Below, piece by piece: positions 1-11,000 of a DNA stretch of 64,000 nucleotides. Source of the DNA: Actinernus sp. WN-2022 (lineage: Eukaryota > Cnidaria > Anthozoa > Actiniaria > Actinernidae); NCBI GenBank assembly GCA_030867875.1, contig JAOWCC010001751.1, positions 22,994,369 through 23,058,368 on the forward strand, given 5' to 3'. Below the pieces are notes generated by a model. That model saw nothing but the letters and a program-made list of their open reading frames with translations, made no database searches and was not told where the DNA came from. Within the stretch, counting starts at the first letter, position 1. Every line of letters begins with the position of its first letter. Position numbers and translations under genes: made by a program.

Positions 1-29
1 CAAAAGTATTCGATACGGCAGTATTTATT

Positions 30-850
30 TAATATTGAGAAATATAGTAACGAAAAAGAGCTTTCTTTAATTGGGTTTTGGTTGAAATGTTTGGCAAGTC
101 ATTCCAATAATAACATCCTATAACAGAAGGTTAAAATTTTCTCAGATTTATTCAAAATGGTTCTGGTTAAGTAGTAATGTTGTTCAGACACGTATTTCAA
201 GTTGGAGCTATTTTTATTGCCAGTTTGGCAATCATTTATATAGAGGCAGGTATGCATTTTAATGATGTCACGTATTTTAAGGAGATTTAATTAAATATAA
301 TAAGGAGTAATATGTTCTCGCATGGGAACATCGCAAATCACACGTATTATCTTATTTTGGAGTTTAATTAAAGTAGATAAAGGGCTATCATAATTGTTTC
401 CCCAGATGATACAGCCATTGTCAGATAAGGATAGATTAATGAAAAGTACAGATTCAGAAGGCTCGAGGTAGACAGATATTTGTTACATTTTATAATAACA
501 TTTATGTTCTTACTAAGTCTATCATTTAGCTACGCAATATGTTCGGACCATGTTAGGTGAACGTCGACATAGAAACCTAAATATTTAGTACTGTAACAAT
601 TTGTTATTGGTTTGTTGTTAATTAGTTTTGGCAACGATAAATTATACGACTGCCGTGTTTTGTCGGGGTTGGAAAATTATATAATTAGTCTTCTTTATAT
701 TTAGTGTAAGTTTGTTAAAACATAACCAGTTATGCATATCGTTAATCTTCTTATTTATTTCACATATTAGAGAGTCTAAATTTTGTCCTGCGACGGTCAG
801 TGATGTGTTGTCTGCAAACATACGGACCGAAAAGTAATCATTTAGTAGGT
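30..850 (-). pseudogene. non-LTR retrotransposon remnant (reverse transcriptase and C-terminal part)
   Basis: Minus-strand translation shows RT motif remnants, 'MFADNTSLTVAGQNLDSLIC' (F-ADD changed to F-ADN) followed by 'INDMHNWLCFNKLTLNIKKT'. Lower coordinates give a degraded 'CIIWGNN' motif typical of the region after RT in Jockey/CR1-like LINEs. Several stops interrupt it and it runs off the left edge. Confidence 0.75.
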
Positions 851-998
851 CGACATGCTTTTAACAGCAACTTACCCTGATAGACAGAGATCCTTTCCAT
901 CTCTTTGAACAAGAAGCACCGCCATGTGGGTAACTTATCAGTGCCTTCAAAATAATAGTTTATACACCGATTATCACCCAATTGACCTTAACCAAATT

Positions 999-1312
999 GG
1001 TACTAGTTTGTCGCGCGGGGCCTGGACAACGCGACTTGTCTGTCTGTCTGTCGTAAACATGGCGGCGAGTGCAGCGAATGAGTAATCTTCTCAATGTTTT
1101 CATGTTTCTTTAGCTGAAGAGGACATTCCTGGTGCAAGTTTGCCTCGGGAAACTCCAGAGGAACGCAGCAATTTACCGGCTTTGGCATAATTTCTCCTTA
1201 AACTCTTGGAACACATTCAAACACTCGTCGCCATGTTCAAAGACAACAGACAGACAGACAAGTCCTGTCTACCCAAACGCGTTGCCCAGGCCACGCACGA
1301 CAAACTAGTACC
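999..1312. mobile_element. inverted-repeat MITE
   Basis: Left end GGTACTAGTTTGTCG is mirrored by CGACAAACTAGTACC at 1298-1312. Inner segments (gggcctggacaacgcg / cgcgttgcccaggcc, and GTCTGTCTGTCTGTC / CAGACAGACAGAC) also pair. No coding sequence is convincing inside. Confidence 0.7.
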
Positions 1313-1970
1313 TAGTCTCCTACTCGTTTTGGTTAGGAAGGATATTGCCAGCTTGTATTGCCCTTACTAGCTTTTCTCAGACTAATCAGTCTTTTTGCTT
1401 ATGCCGTGAAACAATAAAATATAAAAATTCCAAACATTTTCCCCGTCGATAATCCGCAGCCGTTCGCAAAATCGCAACACGGGACCGTAAATGCGGACGT
1501 AAAGGAAGACAATTCCGGTTTGTAAAGATAACTTTAGTGATATCCCAGCCAACGCCTCGAGACTCCCTCTCTGTATGTTAGGTTTTCTCTTGCTAATCCT
1601 AAACCAAAATCACTGGTGGTAGAAAATTAAATGTCAACTTTCCATATGCTGTCCTCAGATTTTTTTGACATATTCAAGCATGGCTTTTAAAACAAATCTC
1701 TCCCCTCCTTCCCCCCGAGAGGCTAGTTTGTCACATCTATTATATGTCTGAGGTCTAAATGTGTGAAAAACGTCACTTGAAATGCGACATACTGATAATG
1801 TCCAACTCAGATGACAGGTGGCAAACACGACTTGAATGTCAACAGACTATCAATACTCGCATCTGATTGGTTAACACCAGTCACCTGCTATAATACACAA
1901 AATAAGTCTCCAAATGTAAAATGATTCATCTGGAGATGAATCAGTCGTTCGGGCTGTAGCTATATCAGAT

Positions 1971-2006
1971 ATGGCGGCGGATAAGAGTGCTTTGAATTTT
2001 GAATAA
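1971..2006 (+). promoter_or_regulatory. candidate uORF in the receptor 5' leader
   Basis: ATG GCG GCG ... TAA encodes 11 residues and ends 20 nt before the receptor ATG at 2027. It has G at both -3 and +4, a strong initiation context, stronger than many main starts. It matters only if transcription begins upstream of 1971, which the sequence cannot show. Confidence 0.35.
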
Positions 2007-2026
2007 CTTCTTGGTTTGATAGCAAA

Positions 2027-2087
2027 ATGGTGAACGCCTCTGTAACCTATTACTTAGCTCTTGTGGTTGTCATGGGTTTGTTAGAAG
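2027..2087 (+). CDS. receptor exon 1: signal peptide
   Basis: The ATG at 2027 is followed by 20 codons dominated by the hydrophobic run 'YYLALVVVMGLLEG' and ends in phase 1 at donor GTAGGA. The first G completes the Gly codon with exon 2, giving '...LLEGCFSSEMEERL', which is a good signal-peptide and cleavage context. A continuous reading frame from 4329 also has a hydrophobic start, but it lacks the better acceptor used here, so this exon is preferred as the first. Confidence 0.82.
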
Positions 2088-5000
2088 GTAGGAGATGCGT
2101 ATATTTGTTTGTTTTGTCGTCTAATTAACGCACGAGAAAGACTATACATTTGATAAAAAGTTTGAAAAATTGTAGGGGAAATGCTGAAAATTGGTCTTCT
2201 TTTAATTACAAGAAAAACACTCAGTGTTACACACTGTTAAGATGCAAGTCATTTGTTTTTAGAGAATTAATTTGGCGATTGCAGTTAATTGCTTGGTAAC
2301 AAACATACTGAAGCTTTGTTTTAATGCGATTGTTAACGTTTTCCCCCAAAAAAATACCGGCAACGCGACAAAACAACCGGAAACTCCGGTTGAAAATTAT
2401 GCTGAAAACATGACAATTTACATTCCACGGGCAATGCCATCCGTTGCACGTTAGCTTAATTAATCGAAGGAACAGAAATTTTAAAATAGGAGAATACTTC
2501 ATAAATATTTATTATATAATAAGTATTGAGATTTAAACCTGACATTTCTTTCGCTTGTTTTCATTGACTCGCAACTTGTATATTAAACTCGCACGACTGT
2601 GAGTTACAACTAATGAAGCAATCTCTATTTGTTGTGCATGGTTCACCTTTTATGCCGCAGTTGAGCTCGAGTTTACTTATCTTCTGTAAACTGTAGTAAC
2701 CGGAAGCAAAAACGTCACGCAACTTTGCACTTCGTAATGCCAATCAATTAAATGACCATTTAAAATTAAGAACATGCAAAAAGGACCATGTACAATAAAG
2801 GACCATGTACAATAAAGGACCATGTTAAAGAACATGCAATGAAAATGCTTAAAATGAATACGAAATGCGGAACTGTCGGCCAAACTTCGCACCAATTGAC
2901 CGATTTCCTTGTTCACATTTGTTGTCCCAATTCAGATCATGTGACAGCTCTACAGAGGATTCAGTGCTTTGTTTTCCAATTAGAGAAATTGATCCATTTC
3001 CTCTTAGGATACAGAAAAACAAGAAAACATTACTCAAGGGAAAAACTGGGACAACAAATGTACAAGCTAAATCGGTTAATTGCCAAGGTTCTGATAATTG
3101 GGTACTTCTTTAAGTTTTCAGTAAATTCCTCTCAAAGTTCTATTAAAGTACCATGTACCTACCGGTGCGGAAAGAGGCTTGGTAACAATGGTATCACAGT
3201 GAAGTCTGTTGTCCCAAAGATCGGGTCTGTCAGAAATGTCCTATTTTCTGTCGTATTACACTGTTGTGTTCTTTTCTGTCACGAGAAAATGAATGTTATT
3301 TTCTGCCATCGACTGTAGATTTTTCTCAGTTCTCGGTAACAAGCTGACTAGCCTCGCTTTGATGCGTTTATGAATAAGATCAACTGCTCATTAACACGAA
3401 TGAGATACAACACAGCCAAAACCTTAAAACACTATACTAAACCTAGAGTGGTCATGAATTAGAGGGGATCTGGAACAAATTAAAAACGCCATGCTCAATG
3501 TTTAATGACCCCTCCCCATTCCCCCTCTAGCTTACTATGGCCCCACCTACCCATCCCTAATTTGTTGCATGAAAATAAATAGGCCCTTTGCAGCTAACAA
3601 ATTACGTGGTTGTACTGGAGAGCAAAAAATATCTGACTTCATTTATTCAAAGGCCTTGTACGAGATCGGTAGTGTTATTAACAAATCCTGTTTGTAAATG
3701 CTATTGTTCACCTCCAATCGATTGTTAATCTTTCTAAAACTGCGATTTTAAAGATAGCTTGCTCTCCAGCATCCATGGCAACACCTTTCCCACGTTAATG
3801 AAGTATAATATCAGCACGTGACTGTTAGCTGCAAAGGGCCTAATAAATTGGTGACCATCCCCCATTTTGCACAAGCCCTCCCCCTCTCTAAATAGTGACT
3901 AACTGGTTGACAGGGAGCAGACAACAATACGAAACTTGAAGAAAGCTGCATGTCTTTTTTCTCAAACAGCAGAAAGAGATGTTTACTCTTTCTTATTCTA
4001 GCTGGATTTCTTTTTTATTATAATTTTACTGATAAGAATATAGGAAAGAAGAGAACGAAGTTTTGAATAGAAAAACGTGTTGAGAAAATGACGTCATGAC
4101 AGAAAACCGCTGGAAGAAAATCGCGAACTATTTGGAACACACTTCAGTAATGGCGGACGTGACTTCTCTGCAAAATTCAATGTTTAATTTGGACCTTTGG
4201 CAAAAAAAATCACTGCCTTGTATATTTCCGTCACTGTTTGTCCTTTTGGAAGACAAAAAAGTGCCAAAAGAAATGGTCGATTTAAAATATATAGTTTTTA
4301 ACATTTTCAGAAACTCGCGACAAATTCGATGTTTACAAAATGCCTCGAGAAATTGTGGGTTCTGGAACTTCTTCTCCTTGTCTTACCAGGTTGTTTTTCA
4401 AGCGAGATGGAGGAGAGACTGACGAGAGAACTGCTTGGTGCTTATAACTCCAAAGCTCGTCCTGTCACTAATGACTCAGATGCTGTTACAGTCACATTTG
4501 GCATCGCTTTACCGCAACTCATGCAAGTGGTAAGATGTGTCTTGCTTATTGTGCGACTCAATGGGCGAATTTAAACGAGAGGAAAGGATGCGCCATTAGA
4601 AATGTGAAGGGAGGGACAGTTAAACAATAAAAATAAAATTCATACAAAGGAAAAAATGAAGAAAACATTCCTGTATAGACAATTTAAATAACCCCTATTA
4701 AAGGCCGTCGCAATAAAATGTTTCGTTTACCATCGTCCTCTGGCTCGGTCGGTCGATAAAAAAAACGTCTTGAACCAAGTCGCGTAAAAATATTCATGTA
4801 CTCCTCAACTATTTTATTGTTCCTCTACTAGTTGTGGGTTGACAATTTGTATGAGAAAGGCAAGAAACTAAAACGCAGAGAGCTCGGAAAAAGGTGTAGA
4901 TAAAACAAATCTTCAATATACATATATATCTTACTTTTTCAAAAATGCATCTCAGACGTCTCATTTTCAAAACAAATCGAGTTCGGGTTAGTATCTTCAG

Positions 5001-8000
5001 TATCTGGCTCTAATTTAACAGTTAGACTACGACCTCAAACTTTCTATCCGCTGATAGTTGACGAGGAGTGAAGCTTCGAGTTGACTATCGGCCATAGAAA
5101 CTGAGGGCGCTTCTCACTATCTATCACAGAATAGATAAAGTAGCTTACCCAACCACAGAATAGACAGAGTAGCTTAGCCAATCACGGAATAGATAGAGTA
5201 GCTTAGCCAATCACAGAATAGATAGTGAGTAGCTTAGCCAATCACAGAATAGATAGTGAGTAGCTTAGCCGATCACAGAATAGATAGTGAGTAGCTTAGC
5301 CAATCACAGAATAGATAGTGAGTAGCTTAGCCAATCACAGAATAGATAGTGAGTAGCTTAGCCAATCCGGCAGAATAGATAGTGTGTAGCTTAGCCAATC
5401 CGGCAGAATAGATAGTGAGTAGCTTAGCCAATCACAGAATAGATAGTGAGTAGCTTAGCCAATCACAGAATAGATAGTGAGTAGCTTAGCCAATCACAGA
5501 ATAGATAGTGAGTAGCTTAGCCAATCCGGCAGAATAGATAGTGAGTAGCTTAGCCAATCACAGAATAGATAGTGAGTAGCTTAGCCAATCCGGCAGAATA
5601 GATAGCGAGTAGCTTAGCCAATCACAGAATAGATAGTGAGTAGCTTAGCCAATCACAGAATAGATAGTGAGTAGCTTAGCCAATCACAGAATAGATAGTG
5701 AGTAGCTTAGCCAATCCAGCAGAATAGATAGTGAGTAGCTTAGCCAATCCGGCAGAATAGATAGTGAGTAGCTTAGCAAATCACAGAATAGATAGTGAGT
5801 AGCTTAGCCAATCACAGAATAGATAGTGAGTAGCTTAGCCAATCCGGCAGAATAGATAGCGAGTAGCTTAGCCAATCACAGAATAGATAGTGAGTAGCTT
5901 AGCCAATCACAGAATAGATAGTGAGTAGCTTAGCCAATCCGGCAGAATAGATAGCGAGTAGCTTAGCCAATCACAGAATAGATAGTGAGTAGCTTAGCCA
6001 ATCACAGAATAGATAGTGAGTAGCTTAGCCAATCACAGAATAGATAGTGAGTAGCTTAGCCAATCCGGCAGAATAGATAGTGAGTAGCTTAGCAAATCAG
6101 TTTGCAGGTTATTCGTGTGAGAACACTAAAGAGCCCGGCGCAGATTTGATAACTGATAGAATTGCAATTCTGGAAAATAAAGAGAAAACCAAGAAATAAG
6201 ATAGCAGGTTTAATGATTTAAGTTATTTCTTGATTCTAAAGGTGCGCGCCCTTACCGTTCGACCATAGAGCTAATAACTAGCAATGCTTTTTGGAAATAA
6301 GCCATACGTAGAGCACACAACGGTCATATGTCTGCGCATGCGTCAACTAATATTTTCAAAATGGCTGAAAATTGCGCACGTAGTGGTTGTATATTGGTGT
6401 GAGCCTTCCTTATTTTCTGGAATGGAAACCATAAACCAAGGTAATTCAATCGTCCGTATCGTATGGGAATGTTTTTCTGTCGAGTGCATTGGTACATAAC
6501 TTTTTTGTTAAATTCTGAAAAAAACATCGAACCTCGATCCTGGCAACGGGCGTGAGAACGCAAGGCTGATCGGACGGCTGTTCGATGTTATTTATTGTAC
6601 CCTATATTTCGATTCGGTAGAACGAACCTTCTTCACAGGTAATATGAGGCTAAGATTGTGCATCGTACAGCCATCCGATCAGCCTTGCAGTCGTCATATA
6701 TTTCAATCCTTCTGCTGATCCTGATCCGGCTACACTTTTATTTGTAACAGTGGTCCTTGCAGCCTTGTTTGAAGTTGATCACTATCTCTTTTCAGGATGA
6801 AAAAAATGAAGTTGTATCAACAAATGTCTGGGTAAGACAGGTGAGTGCTTCACTTTATGTACGGGGTTTAGTCACCTGATCGGAACGCTTGAAAACTGTC
6901 AATACTCCGTAAATACAAACAATTTTGCCTCTTATATTCATTATATTACGAAATCTCTAAAATAAATTGGAGATAAAATTTTAATTAATGATATCTGTGA
7001 AACTAAAACCTGTTGCTTATTTGAAAGTCTAAAAGTAAACTCTTTTTGTGTGCTTCAGTAGCATGCATGATTCAACGTAAACAAGAAGTTGTGAAGTGAA
7101 GAAATAACCGTGTCCGGTTTAATAAGCAAATCCGTTTTTTTCCTCTCAGAACTACCAAAGTTACCATTCGACGGCGTATTTTAAAATTGCTATTCTTTTC
7201 TGTCTAACCCTCATGATTTTTGCCAGCAACAGTTCTTTCCTGAAGGACGACATGTTTTTTTGTTCTTTCTCCGCTGGTCACAATCAATAATGACACACAA
7301 ACGGATTTAAATTCGTCTGAATTAAATTCGTCGTATAAATCAGAGCGACATTAACGTCGTCGAACATGCGAAATTAATATGAATTAAATTCGTATGAATT
7401 AAATGCGACGTATAAACTAGGCCAGTAAGAAAGTGTATTGCTTTTAGTGTCATAGTGGTGCCGCCGGAAACTCTCGGATATCAGACATACACAAGAGCAT
7501 GTTTTTCTAGAAAAAAATACAATTATTTCGATGTTCAAAATTCATATCTCACGTCAGTTCTTCTCAGCCGATTTCGTTACTTAAAAGGGAAAGCTCTCAG
7601 AAAAGTAAGAAGAACAACATTCATTTAGTACTTACGATCTAATATTTTTAAAGACATTCTTTTGTCTAAACCTCCTACTTTATGTATGTTTGTAACTGTT
7701 TGTTGAATCAGTTAAGGGCCAAAATTCAATGCTCAGCATTGTTCAATAATATGTAAAGTGCCATGAGACTGGGTGATATGGCAGTATATACTTCATGGTA
7801 GTGTTTCGTTCCATATAGTCTCCCTGGATAATACTGTAAATCAGAGGAAATGATTATGCAGGGAGACTATATGGAACGAAACACTACCATGAAGTATATA
7901 CCGATATGGCGCTATATAAATATGGCCATTATTATTATTTATTATTATTCTCCGTGAGAATTTCGAGCTCTGATTGATCTGAATAGCTAACTATTTAAGG

Positions 8001-11000
8001 CATATGACAGGATAGCGAGGAATAATAGATAGATCGAGAAATTACCTCTTATTAAACGAGTGCAGGATCCACACCATAAGTTATGGACTGGCTGAGTTTT
8101 TCCCCTGCTCCATGGTCCAAGGGCGAATCGCACAGGTCCTAAAAAGGAGAAAAAAACGAGGATCCATAAATTACGGTGCGGACCGAGCAAGCGAGTTTAA
8201 TAACATGTTTATTATATGACTCAAAAGTATTCAAAAGCAGCTTTGCTTCAATTTACGGTCCATACCGTAAGTTGTGGACCGCAGACTAACCAATCATAGC
8301 CTACGAAGTTACCTGCGAGGTCCGCACCGTAAGTTATGGACCGCAAACTAACCAATCATAGCCTACGAAGTTACCTGCGAGTTCCGTACCGTAAGTTATG
8401 GACCGCAAACTAACCAATCATAGCCTACGAAGTTACCTGCGAGTTCCGTACCGTAAGTTATGGACCGCAGACTAACCAATCATAGCCTACGAAGTTACCT
8501 GCGAGGTCCGCACCGTAAGTTATGGACCGCAGACTAACCAATCATAGCCTACGAAGTTACCTGCGAGGTCCGCACCGTAAGTTATGGACCGCAGACTAAC
8601 CAATCATAGCCTACGAAGTTACCTGCGAGGTCCGTACCGTAAGTTATGGACCGCAAACTAACCAATCATAGCCTACGAAGTTACCTGCGAGGTCCGCACC
8701 GTAAGTTATGGACCGCAGACTAACCAATCATAGCCCACTGATTTAGACTCCACTGATGCTGACATTTTATTGCAATATCTGGGATGGAATAATTTAAAGG
8801 GGCTATGTCATGGTACTGCGCATGTATCGAGTAATCGTACGGTTGGTGGCTGTTAATTGGATTCAAACAGTCAAACTTTCCTCCCTTAATGCTTGATTGA
8901 AAGGATTTTCAATATTTTCTCTGGAGACTGTTTATATACACTGCTTGTTAGTCAGTTTGGCATATTTCCTTTGATTTTTAGCATCCCACATGGCCGAGAG
9001 GTTCGTTAGTTCATATCAAAATCGGTGGAAATAGCTGTTTCCGGCCCGGAACGCGAATGTAAAGTCTATTACCGTGACACAGCCCCTTTAAGTACTCGAC
9101 GTCAATTTCATCAAGCTGTAATGGTTTATAAATCTCTTAATGACCTTGCGCCTGAATATCTAAGTTCTAAATTTGTAAATCGCAGTGATATACCTACTTA
9201 CTCATTGAGAGACTCCGCCAACAAGCTCGCTATTCCTTTACGGCGTACCAACTATTTAAAAAATAGTTTTAGCTATAGCGGTGCGGTTCTTCGGAACAGC
9301 CTTGAATTTAAGGCAAGCGGAATCTCTGAGTAAATTTCAAAGCATGTTGAACTGCATAATTTTTTTCTTTTTCTTAACATTGTGACATTATACTAATCAC
9401 TATTAATGCACGGCATTCATGGAAGCAGGTGTTAATATATAGCATTGAATTTATCGTAGTTTTATAGTTAATATCATATACATTATTGTAGTAATTTTGA
9501 TATTGTTAAGTTAGGAATTTATTGTTAAATTAAGAATTTTATTTTATTTTTAAATCCTGATGAATCACTACAATAAAGTTATCTTATCTATCTCATGGAG
9601 ATCATTTGTGCTCTACAGTACTGGCGTGATCCTCGTCTAGCTTGGAACAGAACTCACTACCGTGGGATAAGGCAACTTTCAATACACCCTAACAAACTGT
9701 GGTTACCAGATATCAGCATTTTAAATAGGTGAGTACCATAGATACTTATTAACGATTGGGAGGGCCGGACGGGAAATTAGGGAACTTAAGCATCCACGAC
9801 GGCAACGTCCAGGACGACGGCATAAAACAATAGCCTTAATTACAAAATACAATAACTGCACGTGAAAATGCACGCAGTCGCCTACATTTCAACCGTTGTC
9901 TGCAAAAACACAACGTGAAAATCGCAACTTTTACGTTTTAAAGGTCGCTACACACTGGGACTTGTCCCCTCGTCTGAACTAGGAAAAATGTTGTCTCCGG
10001 GAGTTGTCCCTTCAAATCAAACTGGTTTGAATTGAGGGGACAAGTCCCGGGGACAAAATGACAAGATTTGTCCTAGTTCACACGAGGGGACTTGTCCCTG
10101 GAACTTGTCCCTTCGTGTGTACGCAACAAGGGATTTGTCCCGAGGACTTGTCCCTTCGTGTGTGCCGACCTAAAAGTGAACGCGAACGTAAGAAAGATAA
10201 TCAATCCGTTTTTCTTTCGGCGTGAACTGAACTCTGTACTCATCATATTTTTCGAAAATCTAGTTGTGAGAAACAATTAAAGGCGAACAAAGGAATAGTA
10301 AATACAAAATTTCGGCAGAAAACCCTTCTCTACGTCCCGTCGTCACTGCCGTCGCCGTCCTAGTTGCTTAAGTTTTCTAACAAGTAACCAGGACGGCGAC
10401 GCCGTCAGTGGCGACGAGACGTAGAAACGTTTTTACTATTCCTTTATTCGGCTTTAAGTAATGGTCCGCGCAAGAGGTAGGCATATGTTATGCATGGAAT
10501 GTAAAGAGGTGCTAATTGTGGTATTGTTTCAATCTTCTACCTCATTGGCTTAGACATTAAAATCTATCTAAACTTGAAGAAGAATATATTTTTTTCTTAT
10601 TTTGTAAACAGATTTGAATTGCATCTAGTGAAAACACTCATAACTTTCAATATGACGAATTTTCAATATGGGGAACATTTTTAAATTGAACGTTTTCTTG
10701 GTTTTTGTTTTGGACTCTTCTGATTGGACGAAATGTTTTCACACAAAAGAAATGTACCTTTAAAATGCATTTTTAGTGGATTTTATTTCAGAAATTTATC
10801 ATAGAAGGGTTGATGAGTTGTCAGTATAAAAAAACAGGAAATACTAAAGTGGGGAAAGCAAATTGCATCTGAACCATAGAATTGTGCCTACCTATTGCGC
10901 GGATGGTTACTTAATTGCTTTTCGAAAAATATGATCAGCATAGACTTACTTTCTTACATTATTTATATTAGGCAAGCCAATTAACTAATGAACTGAAGCA

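Noticed and set aside
2788..3318. 176-codon plus-strand frame
   Set aside because: It crosses dispersed repeats, has no recognisable domain, and starts in a 'ggaccatgtacaataaa' triplication.
4329..4389. Leader-like start 'MFTKCLEKLWVLELLLLVL' as the first coding exon of the receptor
   Set aside because: A strong acceptor at 4388-4389 joins exon 1 (2027-2087) in phase and yields a natural signal peptide. The 4329 start remains only a possible alternative.
5130..6095. A CRISPR-like array of regular repeats
   Set aside because: Units are directly adjacent with no unique spacers, and the genome is eukaryotic; it is a minisatellite.
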